From: Selaginella tamariscina
Taxonomy: Eukaryota > Streptophyta > Lycopodiopsida > Selaginellales > Selaginellaceae
DNA length: 64,000 nucleotides
Assembly: GCA_003024785.1 (NCBI GenBank)
Contig: PUQB01000074.1
Span: 449,501 to 513,500 of the forward strand
Direction: 5' to 3'
The notes under the pieces were generated by a model. It was given only the letters and a program-made list of their open reading frames with translations. It was not told the origin of the DNA and did not search any database. The position numbers and the translations under genes were made by a program. Positions 40,160 to 52,339 of the stretch are shown piece by piece. Position 1 is the first letter of the stretch; every line of letters starts with the position of its first letter.

Positions 40160-43100
40160 ATGGGGAAGCTATACATTACCATTCTTCTGTTGTTCTGCTG
40201 CTGTGTGAGTTACACGTATTGCGAGACATTCGCTCAGTTACAAGCCAGCTTGCGTACGCTGAGGCGAATCCGGTTCACCTCACTGTGAACTGTGGGGACG
40301 GTTCGAACATTACTACCGTCCAAGGCGCTATCGATGCAGTACCAAACGGCAACAAGCGACGTTAAACATACATATCTGTCCAGGGATTTATCGGTAATAA
40401 ATCAAATACCATTAATTATTTATATTAATTAAATGGCTTTTTTTACTGCAGTGAGAAGGTGATTGTTCCAACGAATAAGAGTTTTATCAGTGTGATTGGA
40501 TTAAAGAGTAATCCACGGAGTGTGGTACTTGTATGGAACGATTCATACCCCGTTCCTACAGCAGATGCTCCTAGTTTCCAGATATTTGGTAAATTCTTCA
40601 TTGCAAAGTATATAAGTTTTCTGGTAAGTTTTTATTTGATTAAATTTTAATTAAAAATGCTAACTATGTAATATATTACAGAACGATGGAGCACCAAATG
40701 CAGTACCTGGAGCACTCATGCAGGCGCCTGCATTGATGACGAATGTAGATTATTCTCAGTTTATGACTGCTTCTTCCATGGTTGGCAAGATACTCTCTTC
40801 GATCGCCGCGGGAGACACTACTTTAAAAACTGCGTCATTGAGGTATAGATTTCATCTTTGGGTCTGGTCAGAGTATATACCAAGTAAGTTATTTATTTAT
40901 TTATTTAATAATTATATAATTTTATTATTTAGAACTGCAAAATCATCTCAAATGCGGCATCAATGTTTGGAGCAATAACAGCCAATCAGAGACACAACAC
41001 CACACTAGACACCGGGGTTACGTGTTTAACGAGTGTTATATAGGTGGTACTGGTAATATCACGTTAGGAAGGCCTTGGGGACCCTACGCCCTGGTTTTCT
41101 TCGTGCATTCTTATCTTGAAGACGTTATTAAACCTGAGGGATGGGAAAAATGGCTATCAGATGATGACGCGTCGTAAGTTAATTAGTGTGTGTTAATTAC
41201 GTGTTAAACGTGTGTTAATTATGTGTTATGATGTATGCAGTACATATACATGCTGGCTGGCGGAGTACGAGAACATGGGTCCTGGATCGAACACTAGCGG
41301 TCGTATCTCGTTTGGGCAGCAGTTAACCAAGGAGCAAGCTGATTACTATACCAGTTTTGATTATATCAATGGTACGTGGTGGATTGACCCCTCTGAACTT
41401 TCTCCTTCTGAGTCTGTTAACGAGGATTCAATTCCACCTGTTTCTCCTCCTCCACCTCAGATTACTACCCCTCCTCCACCTCACCATAATACTACTATAC
41501 ATCCTCCACCTCCTCCACCTCAGATTGTCACCCCTCCACCTCCTCAGATTGCCACCCTCCACCTCAGATTACCACCGCTCCACCTCCCCAGATTGCCAAC
41601 CCTCCAACTCCTCAGATTGCCACCCTCCACCTCCTCAGGTTGCCACCTCCACCTCAGATTACCACCGCTCCACCTCCCCAGATTGCCAACCCTCCGACTC
41701 CTCAGATTGCCACCCCTCCACCTCCTCAGGTTGCCACCCCTCCACCTCAGATTACCACCGCTCCACCTCCCAGATTGCCAACCCTCCAACTCCTCAGGTT
41801 GCCACCCCTCCACCTCTCAGGTTGCCACCCCTCCACCTCAGATTACCACCGCTCCACCTCCCCAGATTGCCAACCCTCCAACTCCTCAGATTGCCACCCC
41901 TCCACCTCAAATTACCATCCTCCACCTCAGATTGCCACCCCTCCACCTCAAATTGCCCCCCCTCCACCTCAAATTGCCCTTCTCCACTTCAGATTACTAC
42001 TCCTCCACCTCAGCCTACTATTCCTTCACCTCCACCACAACATATTGCTCCTCCACCTCAGATTACCCCTCCTCCACCTCAACATACTAGTTCACCTCCT
42101 CCACCTCAACATACTCCTTCACCTCCCCACCTCAGATTACCCCTCCACCTCAGTAACTATTCCTCCACCTCAACATACTAGTCCACCTCCTCCACCTCAG
42201 TTTACCCCTCCCCACCTCAGCATATTACTCCCCTCCACCCCAACATACTACTCCACCTCCTCCACCCCAACATACTACTCCACCTCCTCCACCTCCTCCA
42301 CCCCAACATACTACTCCACCTCCTCCACCTCAGCATACTACTCCTCCCCCCCACCTCAGCATACTCCTCCTCCATCTCAGCATACTAGTCCACCTCCTCC
42401 ACCTCAACGTGCTAGTTCACCTCCTCCACCTCAGCATACTACTCCTCCCCCTCCACCTCAGCATACTCCTCCTCCATCTCAGCATACTACTGTCACCTCC
42501 TCCACCTCAACGTGCTAGTTCACCTCCTCCACCTCAACATGCTAGTTCCACCCCCTCCACCTCAGCATCCTCTACTCCTCCCCCTCCACCTCAGCATACT
42601 CCTCTCCCCCCTCCCCCTCAGCATACTCCTCCTCCTCCCCTCTCGCATACTACTCCTCCCCCCCACCTCCGCATACTCCTCCTCCCCCTCCACCTCAGCA
42701 TACTCCTCCCCTCCCCTCCGCATACTACTCTTCCCCCTCCACCTCAGCATACTCCTCCCCCTCCACCTCAGCATACTACTCCTCCCCTCCACCTCAGCAT
42801 ACTTCTCCTTCCCCTCCACCTCAGCATACTACTCCCCCCTCCACCTCAGCATACAACTCCTCCCCCTCCACCTCAGCATACTCCAACTTCTCCTCCACCC
42901 CAGCGTACTACTCCAACTCCTCCACCCCAGCGTACTACTCCACCTCCTCCACCCAGCGTACTACTCCACCTCCTCCACCTCAGCCTACCACTCCACCACC
43001 TCAGATTACCACTCCCTCTCCACCTCCTGCCAATCAGCCTACCATTCCTCCACCTCAAGATATTATTCCTCAACCGCCTTCAGGTCCTCTGCCTTCTCCT

Positions 43101-43169
43101 GACCCAGATACAGGCGAAGGCGGCGACTACGTCCCATCGGATGATGATAATAGTCCCCCTAATCATTAA
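40160..43169 (+). pseudogene. PME A: pectin methylesterase with long extensin-like tail (frame broken)
   Basis: Five exons: 40160-40393, 40452-40623, 40682-40883, 40933-41173 and 41241-43169. Signal peptide MGKLYITILLLFCCCVSY. Catalytic-domain blocks match PME C and E: HGWQDTL (read in the corrected frame), LGRPWG and [19 protein letters not shown]. PMEs demethylate wall homogalacturonan. At least five small indels break the frame: near 40256, 40365, 40752, 40845 and 41010. From about 41440 the last exon encodes roughly 570 residues of PPPPQIATP-type repeats, with further frame slips, ending DPDTGEGGDYVPSDDDNSPP. No PMEI pro-domain is present. Marked pseudogene because the sequence as given cannot encode an intact enzyme; assembly error is an alternative. 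Confidence 0.7.
41440..43080 (+). repeat. Proline-rich coding minisatellite
   Basis: Tandem units of CCTCCACCTCAG with variants (ATTGCCACC, ATTACCACC, CATACTACT inserted between). About 1.6 kb, C-rich on the plus strand. Length differences of one base between units shift the reading frame repeatedly. Confidence 0.9.
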
Positions 43170-43537
43170 TCAACGGTGGAGATTGACGTCCCCTTTTCTT
43201 GTTAAAGAATTTTTGCGTATATACAGTGTGTCTGCGTGTGTTTGTTAGTTGAACTCCCATGTCATAGAAGTTTGAACACAGCTAAATGTATATATATCGA
43301 CTCTACACTTAGTATACGTATTCTATGTGCGTGTGTATAATGCAAATAATGATATAAATCAGAATATTAAGTGTGTCAGCTTATTTTTTCAGTTAATCTA
43401 ACACTCGTCAAAAGAATGAGTTTTCTCTCTATGTATAAATATACGTGTATTAGTGTGTGAAATAGAAGGGTATAGATATATAATTATGACAAGAAAAGTT
43501 TGATCTTAATAATAATTAATTAATTAAAACCAAACTA

Positions 43538-44931
43538 TTACTGATTGTAGATTGTAACCCATTCTTCTCCATTCACAAAGTTAAGAGTCCCATAAGCATC
43601 CTGCTCATCATCAGACATAGCCCACTTGTACTCGCCTTGATCATACATTGTTTGGTTACAATAAGAAAACTTAATCTTAGCTAATGTATTGTTTCTATTC
43701 TCTGATCCAGGTCCCCAGTTATTAAACTCAATATTCGTAACATGGCTGCATACAACATAAACCCTAATTAAACCCTATATATATTATACACTTAAACCCT
43801 AAAACTATTTACCTGGTGTCTTCGAGAGGATTGTTGGCAGACCATTTGTCCCATCCAGCAGCACTCACCACACTTAAGTAAACCGCATTAGTTAAGATTA
43901 AAATCAAAATTAATTAAAATTAAATATTTACCTATCCAAGAAAGAGTTCATGAAGACTGTTAGAGCGTGATCACCCCATGGACGGCCAAGATAGATCTCA
44001 CCAGTCCCAGTTATATGACAACCAACAAATGAGAAACCGGATGCATGTGTTGTATTTACATTCCGGTACTGAGCAGTAATATGTCCGGTAATATTCGGTA
44101 GCAAATTAGAAACAATTAATGATTCCTACACAGAAAGTTAAATTAATTATTAAATATTAAATTTAAATATTTAGAGGATAATTACCTGAAAAAACGCTCT
44201 TGCAGCACCAAATATGAAGTCTTTAGTGCCCTGAATAATACACCGCTTATAATACTGTCTTCCTCCTTGAGCATACAAAGTGTCTTCATGTCCGGCAATA
44301 AAGCAGTCCAGAAACTGTGCAAAATCCCCACTGACTCTCACTGCAGGAGCATGATACTCCACTCTCCCATTTGCAGATACAGGAGCATCATTCTGCAGAA
44401 GATTCCTTAAGAGTTTAATCAAGGATTAATTAGTTAAACATACTCTAATCGTCAAACGTTTTGCATTGAAGTACTTCGCTTCCACTGTAAGAGTTGCACT
44501 GTCGTATACGTTCCCCTTCATCTCCGACGTTTCATTTGCAACTATAACAGTCTCAAGCGTCCGGTTGTACTGTCCCTCGAGTGTTATGAAGTCTTTGCTA
44601 GACGGAATGAAGACTCTCTCACTAGATTAAAAACGTATTAAGTTAAAACTGCAGTGATTAACGTTACTACTTACTTGTATATTCCAGGTGCGATAACTAT
44701 AGTGTAACGGGATACGCTGGACTCTGGAACATAGTTGATGGCTGCTTGTATAGTATTAAAATTAGTAGAGTAACCATTGAGTTTAACATATAACTTAATC
44801 TCTTCTGCATTAGCATTAACGAGCGCTGGATGGATTTGATTGGAATAAACATCCGGATCTTGCAGTGTCCATGGGGAAACTGAGACGAGAAGAAAGAGAG
44901 AAACGAAAAGGACTGCAGATGGATTAGCCAT
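43538..44931 (-). CDS. PME B: pectin methylesterase, intact
   Basis: Six exons, 44675-44931, 44444-44621, 44186-44392, 43932-44125, 43813-43872 and 43538-43745, all with GT-AG junctions and an open frame throughout, about 366 residues. Signal peptide MANPSAVLFVSLFLLVSVSP and no PMEI domain (type II). Conserved PME motifs: TIQAAINYVP, the QAPAVRV-equivalent HAPAVRVSGDFAQF, EDTLY (usually QDTLY), KDFIFGAARAFF with the second catalytic Asp, and YLGRPWGDHA with the substrate-binding Arg. It should be secreted and de-esterify homogalacturonan. It converges on PME A, with 370 bp between the two stops. It belongs to a different subfamily from A, C and E and is closest to D. Confidence 0.9.
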
Positions 44932-44939
44932 AGTTCAAT

Positions 44940-44970
44940 TAGCTTTATAATGTGCTTATTATATAGTGGA
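44940..44970 (-). promoter_or_regulatory. Core promoter segment of PME B, shared with PME D
   Basis: The stretch TTTATAATGTGCTTATTATA (plus strand) is identical to one upstream of PME D at 50102-50121. It contains a TATATAA-like box on the minus strand about 30 bp from the ATG. Confidence 0.55.
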
Positions 44971-45009
44971 GGTGCTAATATAATTAGCATTGGAATGTGA
45001 CTATTATAC

Positions 45010-46035
45010 AGTGAAGCTGCTAATCTAGTTATAGCTTTAGTAACTTAAGTCAATATTATCATATTTTATGGATTATGTTTTAATTAACTATAGAATAAGA
45101 TGTATTAAACCTATTTAAAATACATACTAATAAAACGCCATAACATGCATTTCAACACAAATCACTCTTTGCTCGTAGTAAATATATTTTATATTTTTAT
45201 TATTTAAAAACTTTGATTTTACTATTTATATGTATATATATGTGTGTGTGTACATATCACAAACAAGATAAATATAGTAATAATACACATAATAAATAAA
45301 AGAATATTCTATATATTTTATGTATTTTATTTTATAAAATAAGTTATTATATAAACTAATTTGAAAATGTTATAATTTACACTATATCCCTTTAGGTCAT
45401 GATCTAAATTAATTATGTTAATTCATGCATTTCAAAGTATAATTATCTAGACCATATAGAGACCAGCACACACACACACACATGTCTGTGTGTGTGTAAG
45501 TTTGGAGTGCAATGAACTCAAGTTGATAAACTTCACAAGGTAGATAAACTTTAAAAATAATTTATAATTGTATCTAATAGCACAAATATAAATTAGTTTT
45601 ACTATGAATATTTAATTTTCATAATTATTTTGATTATCATTCTTAACCATTTTAGAATGGTCTTGATTTCTAGTTGACTAGTGTTGAAACATTGTTTATC
45701 AGGTGGTGACATGTCTTATGACTTGCATTGACTTTTAAGGTTTATAAGATTAGTTAGACCATTAGCTTTACGAGTTAACTCACTAACTTAACTCCCATTT
45801 ATATATATAATATACACATACATACATAGGTCATAAAACACTTGTATACATGTTATATAAGTTTTTTAGGTATATATTGAAATATTAATATGTAATTAGA
45901 TAGTTTCTCATTAAAATCGAAATTTAATTTGGCATAATTTTAGCGGTAAGAGAACTAAATTGATTTTAAATTTTTGATCTATAACATAAGTGCTCTTATA
46001 ATAGACATTATTAAGCTGTATTAAGAAAATAAATC
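45010..46035. other. AT-rich spacer between PME B and PME C
   Basis: Divergent intergenic region, low-complexity AT-rich with a (CA)n near 45471. No gene seen. Confidence 0.5.
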
Positions 46036-46039
46036 TCAT

Positions 46040-46047
46040 TATAAATA
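46040..46047 (+). promoter_or_regulatory. TATA box of PME C
   Basis: TATAAATA 55 bp upstream of the ATG, at the same distance as in PME A and E. Confidence 0.6.
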
Positions 46048-46094
46048 AGGGCCTTTCACTTGCATTTTAAATTAGCATTCTCTATTACTTTGCA

Positions 46095-47528
46095 ATGGAG
46101 AAGCTCTTTATTACAATCTGCTTGTTCTTGTGTTGTCTCGTGAGTTATATATCCTGCGAGACATTTGCTCAGTTACAAACTGAGCTCGCATATGCTGAAA
46201 AAAACCCAGTAGACATCTTTGTCAATTGCGATGGTATTGATTCTCAGGTTACTACAATTCAAGGAGCTATCGATGCTGTTCCCTATGATAACAATCAACG
46301 CTACAATATATATATTTGTCAAGGGATTTATCGGTAATTAATTAATATATATTAATTAGTTCTATATAATTCGATTTTCTGTTGCAGTGAGAAGATTATA
46401 ATTCCACAGAATAAAAGTTTTATAAGTAATCGGAGACAGGGATAGTCCAATGAGCGTTACCATTGTATGGAACGAATCGCATCCAGTGCCTACTTCTGAA
46501 GCTCCTAGCTTTCAGATCTTTAGTAAATTTTTCATTGCAAAATATATAAGCTTTTTGGTAAGTAGTAACATATGACCTAATCATTAATTAGTATTATTTT
46601 AAATTGAAATCAAATTTACTTTTAATTATATAAGATATGCTCGTTATCTATACTTCTTAGTATTTATTTAAAAAACTTATTAATAAACATGAGATCTTCG
46701 ATAATGTCAAACTAATGAATATGTCAAATTAAATTTAATTATAAGAAATGTAATTACAGAACGATGGAGCACCAAATGCAGTAAATGGGAAGCAGATGCA
46801 GGCGCCTGCAGCGATGATTAGTGGAGATTATGCACAGTTTTATAACTGTTTTTTCCATGGTTGGCAAGATACACTCTACGATCGCCGTGGGAAACACTAC
46901 TTTAAGAACTGTTTCATTGAGGGTAATATAGATTTCATCTTTGGGGCTGGACAAAGCATTTACCAAGTAAGTTTAGCATCATTTTCTTTTTATTTATTAT
47001 TTATATTTCTTTTATTTTTTCAGAACTGTAAAATTATTTCAAATGCACAAGCATTTGGGGTAGTTTCAGCAAACTATAGACAGAACACTACTGTGGACAC
47101 TGCTGGATATGTGTTTAATGAGTGTTACATAGGTGGTACAGGCTCTGTCTCACTAGGCAGGCCTTGGGGAGCTTATGCCATGGCATTTTATGTGCACTCC
47201 TATCTTGAAGATATCATTAAACCTGCAGGCTGGGAGAAATGGGAAGACAAGAACCCTAACGAGGATGACAGGTAAGCTGTGTAAATCCCTAACCCTAACC
47301 CTAATCCTATTTATATGCAGCACTTGTTGGTTTGCGGAGTTTGAGAATGTAGGTCCTGGAGCAAATATTAGTCGTCGCATATGGTTTGGAAAGCAATTAA
47401 CTAAGGATCAAGCTAAATTTTATACTAGTTTTGATTATATTAATGGGACATGGTGGATTGATCCTTTGGAACTTCCTATTCTTTCTTCTGCTAATCCGGA
47501 TTTTATTACCAAGAGAGAACCATTCTGA
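46095..47528 (+). CDS. PME C: pectin methylesterase without tail
   Basis: Five exons: 46095-46333, 46388-46557, 46760-46966, 47024-47271 and 47321-47528. Signal peptide MEKLFITICLFLCCLVSYIS. The catalytic domain has [35 protein letters not shown] (catalytic Asp), [11 protein letters not shown] (second Asp) and [10 protein letters not shown] (Arg). It ends FITKREPF, with no proline-rich tail. Intron positions match A and E exactly. Exon 2 shows a two-base frame change near 46430, followed by in-frame stop 46450; a small sequence error or a real break. If intact, a secreted cell-wall PME. Converges on PME D. Confidence 0.82.
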
Positions 47529-48198
47529 TTTACTTATTTATTTTTTTAAACCTTGTTGAACATTTTCTTTTGCTAATACCAACAACAAATTTTTTAAAGA
47601 GTGAAGAAATTATATTACCAATAAGCAATAAATATGATATGTTATGTATTTTAGTTAGCTAATATAATTTAATTAACATTGAACATAGCTAGTGTGGGGG
47701 TTTATCATATGACACATGGAAACACACACAATCCATCGTGTATGCACCCATATACACTTCATCTAATTTTAAGCAACCTCCTATGTGTATACACACACAT
47801 ATGTGTGCGCGCGTGTGTAATGTATACATGTTTATATATACTTCTTGGAGAACTTTTGGTTCAAGTATATCTTGAACACATATGCAGTACAGTATATATA
47901 TTTGTAATTAATATAATCGTGTGTGTTTCATATATAGGCAAACTAATATTGTTTAGAATAAATGATAATATGAGTCAAGAATAAAAAACAAATGTTAAAA
48001 TAAAAAATAATAAGTAAGTTTTTGAAGTTAAGATGCTGATAGAAATATGAACTTTATAAGATTATTATTTAAGAAGACATGTGTGTCTATATGTGTGTAT
48101 ACATGATGTGTTATAAGGTTCATGACATAAATAAATAAATCTCTTAACGCTACAGTGTAAACATGTGTTTCAGATACTGCTAGCCCCACACATATAAG

Positions 48199-48199
<1 letters not shown>

Positions 48200-48279
<80 letters not shown>

Positions 48280-48298
48280 AGAGAGAGAGAGAGAAAGA
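48200..48298. repeat. (TG)n(GA)n microsatellite between PME C and D
   Basis: Long TG tract followed by a GA tract in the 850-bp convergent spacer. No gene is seen in 47530-48378. Confidence 0.95.
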
Positions 48299-48378
48299 AG
48301 AGTGTAAACATAATGGAATAGAAGATTAAACTTTTAAGAAATGTAAATTGATTAGTAGAAATGTAGGAAAATTACAAA

Positions 48379-50070
48379 TTACTGATTATAGATTGTAACC
48401 CATTCATCTCCATTGACGAAGTAGAGTGTTCCATAGAGGTGCTGATCTCGGGCAGGCATAGCCCATAAGTCATAGCCATTGTTGTAGTAGTCATACATTG
48501 GCATTTCCGCATACATTGTTTGTTACAGTATAAATAATCAATCTTAGCCAATGCTATATTTCTATTCTCTGATCCTGGTCCCCAGTTATTAAATTCAATG
48601 TATACGATATGTCTGCATTAAAAATATTTTTTTAAAATAATATATAGGAAAATTATCAAACTGACTCTTTAATTTTATATAATTATCAAATTGACTTTTT
48701 AGTTTTATCAGTTTAATATACACAATATTATATCTTTTTAGCATTAAATAATATTTATATATATTTTTTAGTTTTAAATAATACTGCATGTGTGTGTTGG
48801 AATGAAGTTTTAACTTAAAACTAATTTAATAATTATATCCTAAACCCTATGTACCTGGTGTTTCGTAAGGATTGTTAGGATCCCATCCCATCCCATCCAA
48901 CGGGACTGACAACACTATAATAAACCAGATTAGCTACAATAATTTAGTTTAACTAAATGTAATAACGAATTTAACTAAATTCAATTAAATATACATATAT
49001 TATATATAATTAAATTACCTGTCTAAGAAAGAGTTCATAAAAACTGTCATAGCATGATCACCCCATGGACGGCCGAGATAGATCTGTCCAGTCCCGGTTA
49101 TATGACAACCAACAAATGAGAATCCTGATTGGTGTGTTGTATTTAAAGTCCGGTATTGAGCAGTAATATGTCCAGTCACATTTGGTTGTAAATTAGAAAC
49201 AATCACAGATTCCTACATTAAAAAATAACAAAAATAAAAAAAATTTCATGTTTTAATTATTAAATAAATATTTAATAATAATACCTGGAAAAGAGCTCTA
49301 GCACTGCCAAAAATAAAATCTTTAGTGCCCTGAATGATGCATCGTTTGTAATATTGTCTGCCCATTTGAGCATAGAGAGTATTAGCGTGCCAATAATATA
49401 ACAATCCAGAAACTGAGCAAAATCTGCGCTCACTCTCACTGCAGGAGCTTGATGTTCTACACTTCCATCTTTAGACACTGCAGCATCATTCTGAAGAAGA
49501 TTGATCAAGATAAGCATATATAAAAACGGAGAGAGAGAGAGAGAGACTGAGACTGAGACTGCAGTTTAATACATTAGATGAACTTACTCTAATCGTCAAG
49601 CGTTTAGCATTGAAGTATTTAGCCTCCACTGTAAGTGTTGCGCTCTTATAAACACTCCCCATCACCTCGGAGGTCGCATTTGCAGCGATAATGTCTCAAA
49701 TGTGTAGTTGTGCAGTCCCTCAAGTGTTATAAACTCCTTGCTAGATGGAATGAAGATCCTCTCACTGCGCAAAAAATTAAAACGCATTGATTAATGAGAT
49801 TATATAATATTTACTTGTAGATTCCAGGTGCGATAACGATGGTATAACGTGAAGTACTGAGATCAGGAACGTAATCAACTGCCGATTGTATTGTATCAAA
49901 ACAAGTAGAATAGCCTTCCAACTTAACATATAGCTTAGTCTCTTTTGCATTCGCATTAACTAAAGATTGATGAATACTCTCTGAGTAGGCATCGGGATCC
50001 TCGAATGTCCATGAGGAAACAGAAACTAGAAGGAAGAAAGAGATGAGAGGAATGCTAGTAACTTAGCCAT
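48379..50070 (-). pseudogene. PME D: pectin methylesterase, broken paralogue of B
   Basis: Six exons at positions matching PME B: 49815-50070, 49588-49764, 49285-49490, 49019-49212, 48855-48914 and 48379-48612. The sequence is clearly related (YLGRPWGDHAMTVFMNSFLD; KDFIFGSARALF in the corrected frame). Single-base frame changes occur at least five times: just after the start codon (about 50057), near 49693, in exon 3 near 49398, in a GGGAT tandem repeat near 48890, and near 48510. In exon 3 the conserved DTLY is read as NTLY, so the first catalytic Asp would be replaced by Asn. It is probably inactive, unless the indels are assembly errors. Confidence 0.7.
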
Positions 50071-50324
50071 AGCAGACAAATCAATACAAGTGAAATTTAG
50101 CTTTATAATGTGCTTATTATATAGTGTACTAGTGACTTTAGTTATAGTTTAGTTTAGTGTCACTAGTTTTAGTTATAAAAGAACCATATATGATGTATTA
50201 AGCATGTTGTTTCCCGATAAAATTAAGCACGAGTTTATTAAATTTATCTAAACATTTCATGCCTGGGGAGATATACAATGTAAAGGTTCGAGGGTTGTAC
50301 ATAGAATTAAAGTATCTCTATTGT

Positions 50325-50329
<5 letters not shown>

Positions 50330-50371
<42 letters not shown>

Positions 50372-50394
50372 TATATATATATATATATATATAT
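50330..50394. repeat. (CA)n(TA)n microsatellite
   Basis: CA tract followed by a TA tract about 260 bp upstream of PME D. Confidence 0.9.
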
Positions 50395-50399
50395 TAATT

Positions 50400-52330
50400 A
50401 GACAAGACATAGACATTATGTATAACTAACTTTATATCTATACTAACACAGAGAGAAATGAGCATTCCTGAGCTATACTTACCCATGCTCTAAGAATGCC
50501 CTTAAACCACTTAGATAGTATCCTATATAATAGTCTAAAATATATTTTAAATTAATTTAAATTTAATAAAATTATGGTATTAATTAAACAAATAATATCG
50601 AGATCATCCAAGTTCTCTGAGAATGACCCATCCATATGTAAGAAATAAACAGAGAAGATATAGACACAATCTTTATGAATTGTGAAGCTTAATAGAAAAC
50701 TTAATACTCATCCTTAATGGTAAAAAGGGTGATATTTTGCCTTGGTAAAATAAAAAAATGCCACTTCATTATTAATAATTATTCAATCTTTTAAGTAACT
50801 AATTGATTTCAAAAATAAACTATTAATGCATAATTTTCATTTACCTAATTATTAAAGAGATTTTTCACATATATATGTTACACAATACATATGCAATTAC
50901 TCAATATTTTTAATTAAAATAATATAACTTGATTTAATTTTATTTCTCTATTATTATTATTTTCTCTAGTTATAACTTATTGATGTCTCACTCTCTATAT
51001 ATTAAACAATGTATATGTGCATTTACATATATATATATATATATATTACACACAAACATATGGGTATGTAGAGAAAGAAAAAGATTTTTCAACTATTACA
51101 TATTCTACATATAATAAGACCGCACGGTGCCCATGGCGCTTGTATGTATATGTATATATTTAAATTTAAATATAACATTGTGTATGTTTTTATTAATCTC
51201 CTAAAAATTATGTTATTTTTAATTTAAATATATGTTAAATCTAAATGAAATAACATTATATATATAGACATATATACACATTTATATGTGTGTGTAGATG
51301 AGAGACCTTCCAAATATTATGCATAAAATCACATTAATGTGTTTTTAATGTTCTTTCTATAAAATAAATTCAAGTGTGTATATATAATATCTTACATATA
51401 CATGGCTGACATGTTAGTGAATCTTCCTCTTGCTTTTTAATTCTAAGTCTCAGATCTTCTATTGTTTCTCTTTTTCACTTATTAAATTATTATCAGAAAA
51501 AAAGAAAAATTAATTAACTAGTGAATTAATCTTAGTACACATGTTTAATTTACATTAACTCTGCAAAATTGCTTGTTATTTGGGTACTACCAAAAAAGCC
51601 ATAGAAGTGCCATGTAAATTAATAACTAAAAAGTGAAAAAAATAACCTACAATAAAATAACAATGTTTTTTAATTTTATTAATTAAGGTAATTAACCATT
51701 CACTAGTGAAAAGTGGACCTTAATTAAAGTCAGATTTTGTATTTACCCACTTAATAATCTTACAAACTAAGGAGTTCTCACATTTATTATTATAATGTAG
51801 CGTAGTGTGTCTTGAGTTATTTTATATATTTTCTAGCCATAAAACTTTACAATAGCATATTACAATTAACCAGAGATATATGCCGTAGTAAAAAATGTTA
51901 TGGATTAATAATTAAACTAGATTAATAATTAATAAATTAATAATTAAATATTTCCGTAACATTTTTCGACTACGGATTTAATCACTGCAATTAACCATTA
52001 GAATAACATTCAACCTTAATTTATACTAAAGTCATAAACTGTAATTTATACTAAAGTCATAAACTGTGATAATAACTCCTAATTAGAAGTTTTTATTTTG
52101 AAAATGCTAATATAGTACAAGGACTTCACTATAGACACCAAATTAGAAATAAATAGTTCAGTTATTTTGTCGACTTATGAATAAGTATGCTATTGAGAAT
52201 GGATATTATTGTTAAAATTTAACTTTGGACTAAGTCAATACATTAAAAGAAAGTGAGTTGAACAATGGATTCCTTATAAATGTGCTCACTTGCGTGACAC
52301 TCTATGTGACACTAGATAAGAAATTAGCCT
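50400..52330. other. AT-rich spacer, no gene
   Basis: Low-complexity AT-rich DNA with no coding signal on either strand. Confidence 0.5.
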
Positions 52331-52339
52331 AAGGTGTTA

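Noticed and set aside
41544-43073. Minus-strand Gly/Trp/Arg-rich open frames opposite the PME A tail
   Set aside because: Antisense of the proline-rich minisatellite; low-complexity artefact. The same applies to those at 59262-59587.
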